Below, in pieces: positions 45,452 through 54,474 of a stretch of 64,000 nt of DNA. The notes under the pieces are model-generated. The model ran no database searches. It was not told where the DNA came from and worked only from the letters and a program-made list of their open reading frames with translations. The stretch spans positions 1 through 64,000 of the forward strand of contig DASXLD010000092.1 in NCBI GenBank assembly GCA_036496385.1. The letters run 5' to 3'. A program made the position numbers and the translations under genes. Every line of letters starts with the position of its first letter. Positions within the stretch are counted from its first letter, which is position 1. Source of the stretch: Schlegelella_A sp036496385 (GTDB lineage Bacteria; Pseudomonadota; Gammaproteobacteria; Burkholderiales; Burkholderiaceae_C).

Positions 45452-47110
45452 ATGTCCGGTCCGCCCCGCGTCGACTACCGCACCGACCCCGCGCAATACA
45501 AGCACTGGAAGCTCTCGACCGAGGGCGCGCTCGCCCGCCTGACGCTCGACGTCGCCGAGGACGCCGGCATCGCCCCTGGCTACAAGCTCAAGCTCAACAG
45601 CTACGACCTCGGCGTCGACGTCGAGCTCGCCGACGCCCTGAACCGGATCCGCTTCGAGCATCCCGCGGTGCGCTCGGTGATCGTCACGAGCGGCAAGGAC
45701 CGCGTCTTCTGCTCGGGTGCCAACATCTTCATGCTCGGCGTCTCGAGCCATGCCTGGAAGGTCAACTTCTGCAAGTTCACCAACGAGACCCGGAACGGCA
45801 TCGAGGACACGTCGCAGCATTCGGGAATCAAGTTCCTCGCCGCGGTCAACGGTGCCTGCGCCGGCGGCGGCTACGAGCTCGCGCTCGCCTGCGACGAGAT
45901 CGTCCTCGTCGACGATCGCTCGTCGTCGGTCTCGCTTCCGGAGGTGCCGCTGCTCGGCGTGCTGCCCGGCACCGGCGGCCTGACCCGCGTCACCGACAAG
46001 CGCAAGGTCCGGCACGACCTCGCCGACATCTTCTGCACCAGCGTCGAAGGCGTTCGCGGCCAGCGCGCGGTCGAGTGGCGGCTGGTCGATGCGGTGGCCA
46101 AGCCGGCGCAGTTCGCCGCCGCCGTGCACGAGCGTGCGGCAAAGCTCGCGGCGTCGAGCCCGCGGCCGAGCAGCGCGGCGGGAGTCGCGCTGACCCGGCT
46201 CGAACGCGACGAGAGCGCCGACCGGATCCGCTACCAGCACGTTACGGTCGAGATGGACCGCGTGAAGCGAACCGCGACGATCACGGTCCGGGCGCCGGCC
46301 GGTGCGCAGCCGGAAGACGTCGCCGCCATCGAGTCGGCAGGCGCCGCGTGGTGGCCGCTCGCGATGGCGCGCCAGCTCGACGACGCGATCCTCAACCTGC
46401 GGACCAACGAGCTCGACCTCGGCACCTGGATCCTGAAGACCGAGGGCGACCCGGCGGCCGTTCTTGCCGCCGACCGGACGCTGCTCGCGCACCAGGACCA
46501 CTGGTTCGTGCGCGAGACGATCGGCATGCTGCGCCGGACCCTGTCGCGTCTCGACGTCTCCTCGCGCACGCTGTTCGCGCTGATCGAGCCGGGCTCGTGC
46601 TTCGCCGGCGTCCTCGCCGAGCTCGCCTTTGCCGCCGATCGCAGCTACATGCTCGCGCTGCCCGACGACGCCGCGCGGGCGCCGACGCTGCAGCTCGACG
46701 AGCTCAACTTCGGCCCGCTGCCGATGGCGAGCGACCGCTCGCGCCTCGCCCGCCGTTTTCACGACGAAGATGCGCCGCTCGCCGACGCGTTCGCCGCGAT
46801 CGGCACCGCGCTCGATGCCGATGCAGCGCTCGAGCTCGGCCTCGTCACCGCCGCGCCCGACGACATCGACTGGGACGACGAGGTGCGCATCGCGATCGAG
46901 GAGCGCGCGGCGATGTCGCCCGACGCGCTCACCGGGCTGGAGGCGAACCTGCGCTTCGGCCCGGGCGAAAACATGGCGACGCGCGTCTTCGGGCGGCTCA
47001 CGGCATGGCAGAACTGGATCTTCCAGCGCCCGAATGCAGTCGGCCCGAAGGGCGCGCTCAAGGTCTACGGCACCGGCGAGAAGGCCGGCTTCGATTTCCA
47101 CCGCGTCTGA
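45452..47110 (+). CDS. boxC: Benzoyl-CoA-dihydrodiol lyase (2,3-epoxybenzoyl-CoA dihydrolase)
   Basis: 552 aa, the usual BoxC length. Enoyl-CoA-hydratase/crotonase-fold core in the N-terminal half: 'IVTSGKDRVFCSGANIFML' and 'AVNGACAGGGYELALACDEI' form the oxyanion hole, then 'LPEVPLLGVLPGTGGLTRV'. A second half unique to BoxC follows. It opens the epoxide ring with two waters, giving 3,4-dehydroadipyl-CoA semialdehyde and formate. AAGGAG lies 6-7 nt before the ATG. First gene of boxCBA, read from the operator-controlled promoter. Confidence 0.94.
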   Translation: MSGPPRVDYRTDPAQYKHWKLSTEGALARLTLDVAEDAGIAPGYKLKLNSYDLGVDVELADALNRIRFEHPAVRSVIVTSGKDRVFCSGANIFMLGVSSHAWKVNFCKFTNETRNGIEDTSQHSGIKFLAAVNGACAGGGYELALACDEIVLVDDRSSSVSLPEVPLLGVLPGTGGLTRVTDKRKVRHDLADIFCTSVEGVRGQRAVEWRLVDAVAKPAQFAAAVHERAAKLAASSPRPSSAAGVALTRLERDESADRIRYQHVTVEMDRVKRTATITVRAPAGAQPEDVAAIESAGAAWWPLAMARQLDDAILNLRTNELDLGTWILKTEGDPAAVLAADRTLLAHQDHWFVRETIGMLRRTLSRLDVSSRTLFALIEPGSCFAGVLAELAFAADRSYMLALPDDAARAPTLQLDELNFGPLPMASDRSRLARRFHDEDAPLADAFAAIGTALDADAALELGLVTAAPDDIDWDDEVRIAIEERAAMSPDALTGLEANLRFGPGENMATRVFGRLTAWQNWIFQRPNAVGPKGALKVYGTGEKAGFDFHRV

Positions 47111-47129
47111 TCACCGGCGAGCTCGCATC

Positions 47130-48554
47130 ATGTCCATCGACTACAGCCAGAAGATCCCGAACAACGTCAATCTCGCCGACGACCGCACGCTGCAGCGCGC
47201 GCTCGAGCAGTGGCAGCCCAACTTCATCCAATGGTGGGACGACGTCGGCCCCGACGAATCGACCCACTACGAGGTCTACCTGCGCACGGCGACGAGCGTC
47301 GATCCGCAGGGCTGGGCGCACTTCGACTACGTGAAGATGCGCGACTATCGCTGGGGCATCTTCCTGCAACCGAACGACGCGAGCCGCGAGATCCACTTCG
47401 GCGACCACAAGGGCGAGAAGGTCTGGCAGGACGTTCCCGGCGAGCATCGCGCCAACCTGCGCCGCATCATCGTCACGCAGGGCGATACCGAGCCGGCGTC
47501 GGTCGAGCAGCAGCGGCATCTCGGCCTCACGGCGCCGTCGATGTACGACCTGCGCAACCTGTTCCAGATCAACGTCGAGGAGGGGCGCCACCTCTGGGCG
47601 ATGGTCTATCTGCTGCAGCGCTTCTTCGGCCGCGACGGCCGCGAGGAGGCGGGCGCGCTGCTCGAACGCAGCTCGGGCGACGAGAACAACCCGCGCATCC
47701 TCGGCGCCTTCAACGAGAAGACGCCCGACTGGCTGGCGTTCTTCATGTTCACCTACTTCACCGACCGCGACGGCAAGTTCCAGCTCGCGGCGCTCACCGA
47801 GAGCGCGTTCGACCCGCTCGCGCGAACGACGAAGTTCATGCTGACCGAAGAGGCGCACCACATGTTCGTCGGCGAGAGCGGCGTGAGCCGCGTCGTGCAG
47901 CGAACGGCGCAGGTGATGAACGAGCTGAAGACCGACGACGCGAAGAAGATCCGCGAAGCCGGGGCGATCGACCTGGCGACGATCCAGCGCTACCTGAACT
48001 TCCACTACTCGGTGACGATCGACCTCTTCGGCGCCGACCAGTCGAGCAACGCCGCCACCTTCTACAGCTCGGGCCTGAAGGGCCGCTACGAGGAAGGCAA
48101 GCGCGCCGACGACCATGTCCTGAAGGGCCAGACGTACAAGGTGCTCGAGGTTCAGGGCGGCCAGCTGGTCGAGAAGGAAGTGCCGATGCTCAACGCCTTG
48201 AACGAGGTGTTGCGCGACGACTTCATCAAGGACTCGGTCGCCGGTGTCGGCCGCTGGAACAAGGTGCTCGAGAAGGCCGGCGTGCCGCAGCGCCTCGTCG
48301 TTCCGCACAAGGCATTCAACCGCAGGATCGGCGCGCTCGCCGGCATCCGGCTGTCGCCGGAGGGCCGCGTCGTCGGCGAAGAGGAATGGCGGGCGCACGA
48401 GGCCGAGTGGCTGCCGAGCGATGCCGACCGTGCGTTCGTCGCCTCGCTGATGGGCCGCGTCGTCGAGCCGGGCAAGTTCGCGAACTGGATCGCGCCGCCG
48501 GCGATGGGGATCAATCGTCAGCCGGTCGACTTCGAGTACGTCCGTTTCGGGTGA
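47130..48554 (+). CDS. boxB: Benzoyl-CoA 2,3-epoxidase subunit B
   Basis: 474 aa, standard for BoxB. Class I diiron oxygenase: the helix pair with ligands includes 'NVEEGRHLWAM' (E150/E151, H154) and 'TEEAHHMFVGESG' (E240/E241, H243/H244). It inserts one O atom into benzoyl-CoA, giving 2,3-epoxybenzoyl-CoA, with electrons from BoxA. ATG 47130 is 19 nt after the boxC stop; an upstream frame extension has no support. Confidence 0.95.
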   Translation: MSIDYSQKIPNNVNLADDRTLQRALEQWQPNFIQWWDDVGPDESTHYEVYLRTATSVDPQGWAHFDYVKMRDYRWGIFLQPNDASREIHFGDHKGEKVWQDVPGEHRANLRRIIVTQGDTEPASVEQQRHLGLTAPSMYDLRNLFQINVEEGRHLWAMVYLLQRFFGRDGREEAGALLERSSGDENNPRILGAFNEKTPDWLAFFMFTYFTDRDGKFQLAALTESAFDPLARTTKFMLTEEAHHMFVGESGVSRVVQRTAQVMNELKTDDAKKIREAGAIDLATIQRYLNFHYSVTIDLFGADQSSNAATFYSSGLKGRYEEGKRADDHVLKGQTYKVLEVQGGQLVEKEVPMLNALNEVLRDDFIKDSVAGVGRWNKVLEKAGVPQRLVVPHKAFNRRIGALAGIRLSPEGRVVGEEEWRAHEAEWLPSDADRAFVASLMGRVVEPGKFANWIAPPAMGINRQPVDFEYVRFG

Positions 48555-48564
48555 TGATCGCGCG

Positions 48565-49866
48565 ATGGAAGCGGCGACGACGACGGCGGCAGGAGCAGGC
48601 ACAGCCTCGGCGGTGATCAGGCAGCACCTGATCGACCCCGAGATCTGCATTCGCTGCAACACCTGCGAGGCGACGTGCCCGGTCGGCGCGATCACGCACG
48701 ACGATCGCAACTACGTCGTCCGTGCCGACGTCTGCAACTCGTGCCTCGCCTGCATCGCGCCGTGCCCGACGGGATCGATCGACAACTGGCGCACGGTACC
48801 GATCGCACGCGCATACGACATCGCCGAGCAGCTGACGTGGGACGAGCTTCCGCCCGAGCTCACTGCCGAGCAGCTCGCGGCTGAAGGCGTCGCGCCCGAA
48901 GCGGTGGCCGCCGCCGAGCCGGTCCTCGCCGTCAAGCCGGAAGCGGCCAACGGCGAGGCACCGTTCAACAGCGCTGCCTATGGCGCGACCGTGCCGCCGT
49001 GGTCGGCGGCGCATGCATATACCAATCTGTTCGGGCCGAAGACGCCGACGAGCGCGACCGTCGTCGGCAACGTCAACTGCACCGAGGCGGGCTTCCACAA
49101 CCAGACCCACCACATCGTCCTCGACTTCGGCGCGATTCCGTTCCCGGTCCTCGAAGGCCAGTCGATCGGCATCGTCGCTCCCGGCGTCGACGAGCGCGGC
49201 AAGCCGCACGTCGCGCGCCAGTATTCGGTCGCGAGCCCGCGCAACGGCGAGCGCCCGGGCTACAACAACGTCTCGCTCACGGTCAAGCGGGTCACCGAAG
49301 ACCACCAGGGCCGGCCGACGCGCGGCGTGGCAAGCAACTACATCTGCGACCTGAAGGTCGGCGACAACGTGCAGGTGGTCGGCCCCTTCGGCCAGAGCTT
49401 CCTGATGCCGAACCACCCGAAGTCGCACATCGTGATGATCTGCACCGGCACCGGCAGCGCGCCCATGCGTGCGATGACCGAATGGCGCCGGCGATTGAGG
49501 AAGGGCGGCAAGTTCGAGGGCGGCAAGCTCATGCTCTTCTTCGGCGCGCGCACGCGCGAGGAGTTGCCCTACTTCGGGCCGCTGACCTCGCTGCCGAAGG
49601 ACTTCATCGACATCAACCTGGCCTTCTCGCGCACGCCGGGGCAACCGAAGCGCTATGTGCAGGATCTGATGCACGAGCGCGCGGTCGACCTGGTGCCGCT
49701 GCTTGCCGATCCGAACGCGCACTTCTACGTCTGCGGATTGAAGGCGATGGAGGAAGGGGTGGTGCTGGCGCTACGGGATGCGGCGACCGGGGCCGATCTG
49801 GATTGGGATGGAGTGATCGGGCCGGGGTTGAAGCGGGAGGGGCGGCTGCACCTCGAGACCTACTAG
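48565..49866 (+). CDS. boxA: Benzoyl-CoA 2,3-epoxidase subunit A (reductase)
   Basis: 433 aa. Two [4Fe-4S] clusters are encoded near the N-terminus: C28, C31, C34, C38 and C57, C60, C63, C67. An acidic linker leads to a ferredoxin-NADP reductase-like part with 'RQYSVASPRNGER' (FAD) and 'IVMICTGTGSAPMRAM' (NADPH), ending near 'DWDGVIGPGLKREGRLHLETY'. It passes electrons from NADPH to BoxB. It begins 10 nt after boxB. The last 30 or so codons use GGG, CGG and GAT more than the rest of the gene. Confidence 0.95.
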   Translation: MEAATTTAAGAGTASAVIRQHLIDPEICIRCNTCEATCPVGAITHDDRNYVVRADVCNSCLACIAPCPTGSIDNWRTVPIARAYDIAEQLTWDELPPELTAEQLAAEGVAPEAVAAAEPVLAVKPEAANGEAPFNSAAYGATVPPWSAAHAYTNLFGPKTPTSATVVGNVNCTEAGFHNQTHHIVLDFGAIPFPVLEGQSIGIVAPGVDERGKPHVARQYSVASPRNGERPGYNNVSLTVKRVTEDHQGRPTRGVASNYICDLKVGDNVQVVGPFGQSFLMPNHPKSHIVMICTGTGSAPMRAMTEWRRRLRKGGKFEGGKLMLFFGARTREELPYFGPLTSLPKDFIDINLAFSRTPGQPKRYVQDLMHERAVDLVPLLADPNAHFYVCGLKAMEEGVVLALRDAATGADLDWDGVIGPGLKREGRLHLETY

Positions 49867-49933
49867 TGACCCGGCGCGACGTCGACGTCCTTCGCGCTGG
49901 ACTTGAAAGCGGCGCCCAGGATCGAGGCCGGTC

Positions 49934-50413
49934 TTACCGCGTCGGACTGGACAGTTCCGCGGGCAATGCGATCTCGCCCTTCGATTCGAAGCGCACCGTG
50001 CTGAAAGCCGAGCCGCTGATTTTGCCCTTGAGCACGTAGTCGATCTTGCTCCGGTCCTGGCTCATGTACATGCCGATCGCCTGGCGTGCGAAGCGCAGCG
50101 CCGACGCGGTGACCGGAACCGACAGCACCACCTCGCCAAAGCGCGGCACCGTACCGGACGCGTCGCTGACGCCGGTCGCGAAGCTGCTGCCGCGCACCTC
50201 GAGCTCGACATAGACGCCGTCGTAGGCGATCGGCGTGTCGTTGGGGTTCTGCACCCGCAGCTTGCAGAGGAAGCGCAGCTCGAGGCCCTCGCCCTCCAGC
50301 GGCTCGACGCCGACCACTTGGACCTGTACCGGGTCATGGCCCGGCAAGGCGGCGCAGGCCGAGAGAAGCGCCAGCGTTGGCGCGAGTGCGACGACGCTGC
50401 GACGGGTGGGCAT
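49934..50413 (-). CDS. LEA14-like (LEA type 2 / WHy domain) lipoprotein
   Basis: 159 aa. ATG 50413 starts a lipoprotein signal with a good lipobox ('LALLSAC', Cys near residue 20); a longer frame to 50854 is unsupported. The mature part has WHy-domain features: 'VGVEPLEGEGLELRFLCKLRVQNPND', 'IAYDGVYVELEVRG' and 'GEVVLSVPVTASAL'. Such proteins are linked to desiccation and envelope stress. Convergent with boxA. Confidence 0.8.
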   Translation of the reverse strand: MPTRRSVVALAPTLALLSACAALPGHDPVQVQVVGVEPLEGEGLELRFLCKLRVQNPNDTPIAYDGVYVELEVRGSSFATGVSDASGTVPRFGEVVLSVPVTASALRFARQAIGMYMSQDRSKIDYVLKGKISGSAFSTVRFESKGEIALPAELSSPTR

Positions 50414-50708
50414 TCGGCGTCTCGGTGAATCGGGGGAAACGGTGCGTGGCAGTCTAGTCCACCGAAGCGGGAGCGTCGCAGCAAGGGACGCCTGCGACGG
50501 TGAACTCGACCGTCCTCGGCCATCTGGCGGACTCCTGCTGCCTCGTCCCCACACGTTGAGCAACGTTGCGCAGGCGTGAGCGGATGTATCAACGGACACG
50601 CCGCGCGTTTGGCGTGAAACGTTGGTCATCGCCGAGTTCGGCGGCGCGTTGAACCACTGCGCGATGTCGCGCCGATATGCCGCAACACAACCGCTGGAGG
50701 GAGCTTCT

Positions 50709-51701
50709 ATGCGTGCGCTATTCACATCCTCTCGGGTCCACCTGACCTGGGCCTTGCTGGCGCTGGGCACACTCTTGGCGTCGTGCGGCGGCGGCGGCAC
50801 TTCGAGCTCGGCGACGCAATACACGTCGGTGGCGATGGCCGGCGAGCTGCTCACCTACAGCATCGACCCGGTGGCGCTGACCTACAGCTACACCATCACC
50901 GAGAGCCAGTTCGGCCTCGACGGCAAGACCGGTTCGGGGACGCTGGTGCGCAACCCCGACGGCTCGTATTCGCCTTCGGGCATTCCCAATGCGCGCATCG
51001 TGATCCTGCCCAACGGCTTGCTGCTGGGCGCGGTGCGCGAGCGCTTCGGCGCCGCAGTGGTGACGGTGCCGATCATCGGCCTGAGCAATCCGGTGAGCAC
51101 GGTCAGCACGCTGGCCGCGACCTACAACTTCATGCATCGCGGCTGCCTGAGCGCCGTCTGCGCCACCGACACCGGCACCTTCGTGATCACGGCCAACGGC
51201 ACCTGGTCGTCCTGCCCGAGTGCGAACCTCGCCGCCGGCGGTTGCCCGCTCGGCGGTCGCACCGGCACGCTCGTATCGCTGGGCAACGGCCTGTGGCAAG
51301 TGATGGAGGGCACGATCAACATTGGCACCGCCATCGGTTTCAACTCGGCCGGCCAGAACGTCCTGCTGATCGACCTGAAGGATCTGCGGGCCGGCGGCCT
51401 CGGCATCGGCCTGGTCGTCGGTTCGCAGCAGGCGCCCCTCACATCCGCTCAGACCGACGGCACCTGGATCGCCGGCACCTCGAACGGCAATTGGGCGGTG
51501 TTCACCGCCGCCGGGACCACGATCACCGTCACCAATCTCGATGGCGTTCCGGTCAACGTCACCGGCACCTTCACCGCCGACTCGCCGTGGCAAGGCATGG
51601 CCACCACCAACGCGGGCGGCATGGGCTTTCTGGCAGGCAACGGCGTGTACGTGCTCGAAACGGCCAACGGCTACGCCGAAATCGGCGTCAAGCTGCGCTG
51701 A
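50709..51701 (+). CDS. Putative lipoprotein of unknown function (330 aa)
   Basis: ATG 50709 lies 5 nt after GGAGGGAG. Signal with lipobox 'LLASCGGGG' (Cys near 25), then a Gly/Ser linker. The rest is strand-rich with many Thr, Asn and Gly and two small cysteine-bearing segments ('MHRGCLSAVCATDTG', 'GGCPLGGRTG'), suggesting a disulfide-stabilised beta protein on the outer membrane. No known domain. The 295-nt gap before it holds a short palindrome (gcaacgttgc, about 50560-50569) and no convincing promoter. Convergent with the catalase-like gene. Confidence 0.7.
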   Translation: MRALFTSSRVHLTWALLALGTLLASCGGGGTSSSATQYTSVAMAGELLTYSIDPVALTYSYTITESQFGLDGKTGSGTLVRNPDGSYSPSGIPNARIVILPNGLLLGAVRERFGAAVVTVPIIGLSNPVSTVSTLAATYNFMHRGCLSAVCATDTGTFVITANGTWSSCPSANLAAGGCPLGGRTGTLVSLGNGLWQVMEGTINIGTAIGFNSAGQNVLLIDLKDLRAGGLGIGLVVGSQQAPLTSAQTDGTWIAGTSNGNWAVFTAAGTTITVTNLDGVPVNVTGTFTADSPWQGMATTNAGGMGFLAGNGVYVLETANGYAEIGVKLR

Positions 51702-51737
51702 ACGTCGATCACGTGCTTCTCGGGCTGGCATGGCGCG

Positions 51738-52970
51738 CTAGGCGTTCTCGAACACCTCGTCGCCGGTCGGCTCGTAGTGCGGGATTGCGTTCATCTCGTG
51801 GCGCAAGGTGGAGAGCGCGAGGTACATACGCTTGCGGGCGCGGCTCTGGTTGCCGAGCGGTCGATGCTCGGCGATGCTGTGCCACGGGTTGTACGAGAGG
51901 CGCCTGGCGAACTCGATCTGGGCCTGCGATGCGAAGGTCTGGCGCGGCATCCGCAGCGTCGCGACCGAGACGCGCGGCGACAGCCGCTCGGGCCAGAGCA
52001 CCGAGGCGTTCTCGATCGGCATCAGGTGCGGGTCGGTCTGCCGCTGGATGCGAAAGTCGAGCTCGACGTCGCCGGCGTCGAGCGCGCTCACCATCGCCGC
52101 GCGCAGATAGTCGTCGGGCGGCCGGAACGGCAGGCGCGGAATCGGCGTCCGCTGGTTCGTCTTCGGCCAGACCGAGTACTGCATCGCCTGGCCTTCGCCG
52201 AGCAGATACGGCACGCAGCTGAAGTAGGGCGCCTCGAACGGGCTCGTCTGCGTCTTGATCCAGAGCGCCTGCATGATGCCGTCGAGCAGGTGCGGCCGGT
52301 GCAGGTTGACGAAGTAGAAGATCGATGCGTTCTTCAGGCTTTCGATCTGCAGCTGCGCGTTGGCGCGCACGTCCGGAGTCACGAAGGTCGGCGGCGACAC
52401 GCCGAACATGTCCTGGGTGAACTTCTCCTCGTCCATCAGCTTCGGCCCGGGAACGCCCAACAGCTTGATGCTGATGCTCATGAAGCCGACGTCGTCGATG
52501 TCCGGCGTGACGTAGGGGCCCGGCCCGGAGAAGCGCACCCAGGCGCGGTAGGTCTTCGGCTCGGCGAAGACGCCGCGGCGCAGCTCGGCGGGGAGCCCCT
52601 CGTGGACGATGAACTCGGCGCGCACGACGCCTTGCGTCTTGGTGTTGCCGCCGCGCTCGAAGCCGCCGGGCTTCCAGAGCCCGCGCATCTGCTGCTGGAA
52701 GCTCGTGATGATCGAATCGACGAACTCCTCTTCGCCAGGGAGCGGCTTTTCCTCCGCGAGCGCGAGCTTCTCGTCGACGCGCTGGGCGTTGATGAGGTAG
52801 GTGACGAAGCGGGCGATCGGATCGCGCAGCGTCGCGTCGAAGAGCGGACGGAACCACGGGTCGAAGCGACGCTCGAGGTGGAGCAGCGCCAGCGTCGTGT
52901 CGGCCGCCACGTCGAGCAGCTTTGACCCCGTGTTCGCACGCGGGACCGGTCGGCTCTCGTTCGAATTCAT
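51738..52970 (-). CDS. Catalase-family haem protein (catalase-like, small-subunit type)
   Basis: 410 aa, shorter than true catalases (about 480-500). The catalase core is seen in 'GVVRAEFIVHEGLP' (distal His), 'RAWVRFSGPGPYVTPDIDDVGFMSISIKL'-type strands and, near the C-terminus, 'RRLSYNPWHSIAEHRPLG', which supplies the proximal Tyr region, followed by 'RARKRMY'. This ending is typical of the catalase-like branch related to allene oxide synthase and SrpA, whose members act on organic (hydro)peroxides. Last gene of a six-gene oxidative operon, 10 nt after the DyP gene. Confidence 0.82.
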   Translation of the reverse strand: MNSNESRPVPRANTGSKLLDVAADTTLALLHLERRFDPWFRPLFDATLRDPIARFVTYLINAQRVDEKLALAEEKPLPGEEEFVDSIITSFQQQMRGLWKPGGFERGGNTKTQGVVRAEFIVHEGLPAELRRGVFAEPKTYRAWVRFSGPGPYVTPDIDDVGFMSISIKLLGVPGPKLMDEEKFTQDMFGVSPPTFVTPDVRANAQLQIESLKNASIFYFVNLHRPHLLDGIMQALWIKTQTSPFEAPYFSCVPYLLGEGQAMQYSVWPKTNQRTPIPRLPFRPPDDYLRAAMVSALDAGDVELDFRIQRQTDPHLMPIENASVLWPERLSPRVSVATLRMPRQTFASQAQIEFARRLSYNPWHSIAEHRPLGNQSRARKRMYLALSTLRHEMNAIPHYEPTGDEVFENA

Positions 52971-52980
52971 GGCGGTCCCT

Positions 52981-54474
52981 TCAGCGGGTGGCGAGATAGC
53001 GCAGGGCGCGGATGCCGGGCAGGAAGAAGTACGCGCCGCCGAGCACGGTCACGAACTGCGGCAGCCCGGCGATGCGTTCGGCAGGACCGTCGGCGCGCTG
53101 GACCGAGAAGCCGTCGCTCGGCGCACCGTCGGCGGCGGGCAGGCGAGTCCCGAGGAGCGGATCGCTCTCGCTCGGCAGGCCGTCGAAATGGATTCCCATC
53201 GCCCATGCGTTCTGGACGAACTCGAACTGGCGCGCGAGGTTGGCGCCGAGGCAGATGAAGTGCAGCCCCGGCTCGGCGCCGCCGCCCGGCTCGGCGATCG
53301 CCTGGCTCACCGATACGCCGGCGCCGTACTCGCGGCCGCGCCTGAGCAGCCGATGAAATCGCGTCGACGCGACCAGGTCCAGGTCGAGCGCCTCGGCGTC
53401 GAAGCCGAGCGTACGCTTCGCCCAGGAGAGGAGTCCCGGCGGTCCGGCCGGCAGGTCGGCGTTGCGCGGATTGCTGCGCCGCACGTGCGCGCCGAGCGGG
53501 CAGCGAGCGCCGTGCGGGTCAAAGCGGTACGTGAAGGCGTTGAGGCCGCCCGGGGCGTCGCCGCCTTCGATCGCTTCGCCGGTCTTGGCGACGAGCGGCA
53601 CGCCGTCGCGCCCGCGGCCGACCATCGCGCTCGCGATCCGCTCCCGGCGGGTCGCATCGCCGCCGGCCTGGCGGTCGATGAATTGCCAGAACCCGTGCAC
53701 GTCCTGGCGCAGCTGGCGCAGGACCAGATAGCTGCCGTTCCGGCCGAGGTCGGCGCGCGTCGGCTCGTCCTCGGCGCGTGGCAAGGACGCCGTCGAGGGC
53801 GCGGCGTCGAGCAGCGGCCGGTCGGTATAGCCGCCGTACTCGTTCGGGTAGCCGAGCAGGTATTCGCCGAGGCAGCTCAGGTTCGTGTAGGCGGAGTGCT
53901 CGGCGTCGCGCGCCGGACGGCGGCGTTCCCAGTCGAGCAGCGGCTGCGAGATGCCGTCGGTGAAGCCGAACGGCTCGATGCCGTCGAGGTCGGACGTCGC
54001 GAGGCAGGTCAGGAGCTCGAAGCCCGCTGCGCATTGCACTTCGATCGCTGCCTGCCACGCGGCCAACCGCCCCGGCATCGCGTAGAGCAGCAGCAGCACG
54101 TGCGGCACGCGCGGCTCGGCGCCCCATTGCCAGCGCGCCGGATCGTTCGCGCCGGCGTCGCCGAGGCGGCGCGCGCGGTTCGCGTCGCGGCCCATGCCGA
54201 CGACGAACTCGTTCGCGAAACCTTCGACGACTGTGTCGGCGACGCCGAGCGCGCGCAGGCCGTCGCTGGTGAACGCGACCTGCAGCGCAGTCTCGGGCAG
54301 CGGCTCGACGGTCGCCGCAGTGCTCACCGCCACCGTCGCCAGCCAGCGGCGCGCCGCGTCGACACCGCCGTCGCGAATGCGCAGCAGCAGGAACGCCGCT
54401 TCGGTGTGATGCTTGTAGCCGAAGCGCACCAGGCCCTGGATGTCGTCGAGCTCGACCGCGAGCGCTGCGCTCAT
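52981..54474 (-). CDS. DyP-type haem peroxidase
   Basis: 497 aa with the dye-decolorising peroxidase signature GxxDG at 170-174 ('GFTDGISQP'); the Asp is the distal acid. 'RCPLGAHVRRSNPR' and 'GLHFICLGANLARQFEFVQNAW' match the C-terminal half of the family. It lacks a Tat or Sec signal, so it is probably cytoplasmic or carried by a partner. The start overlaps the stop of the upstream membrane-protein gene (ATGA at 54471-54474). Uses H2O2 or organic peroxides to oxidise an unknown substrate. Confidence 0.88.
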   Translation of the reverse strand: MSAALAVELDDIQGLVRFGYKHHTEAAFLLLRIRDGGVDAARRWLATVAVSTAATVEPLPETALQVAFTSDGLRALGVADTVVEGFANEFVVGMGRDANRARRLGDAGANDPARWQWGAEPRVPHVLLLLYAMPGRLAAWQAAIEVQCAAGFELLTCLATSDLDGIEPFGFTDGISQPLLDWERRRPARDAEHSAYTNLSCLGEYLLGYPNEYGGYTDRPLLDAAPSTASLPRAEDEPTRADLGRNGSYLVLRQLRQDVHGFWQFIDRQAGGDATRRERIASAMVGRGRDGVPLVAKTGEAIEGGDAPGGLNAFTYRFDPHGARCPLGAHVRRSNPRNADLPAGPPGLLSWAKRTLGFDAEALDLDLVASTRFHRLLRRGREYGAGVSVSQAIAEPGGGAEPGLHFICLGANLARQFEFVQNAWAMGIHFDGLPSESDPLLGTRLPAADGAPSDGFSVQRADGPAERIAGLPQFVTVLGGAYFFLPGIRALRYLATR

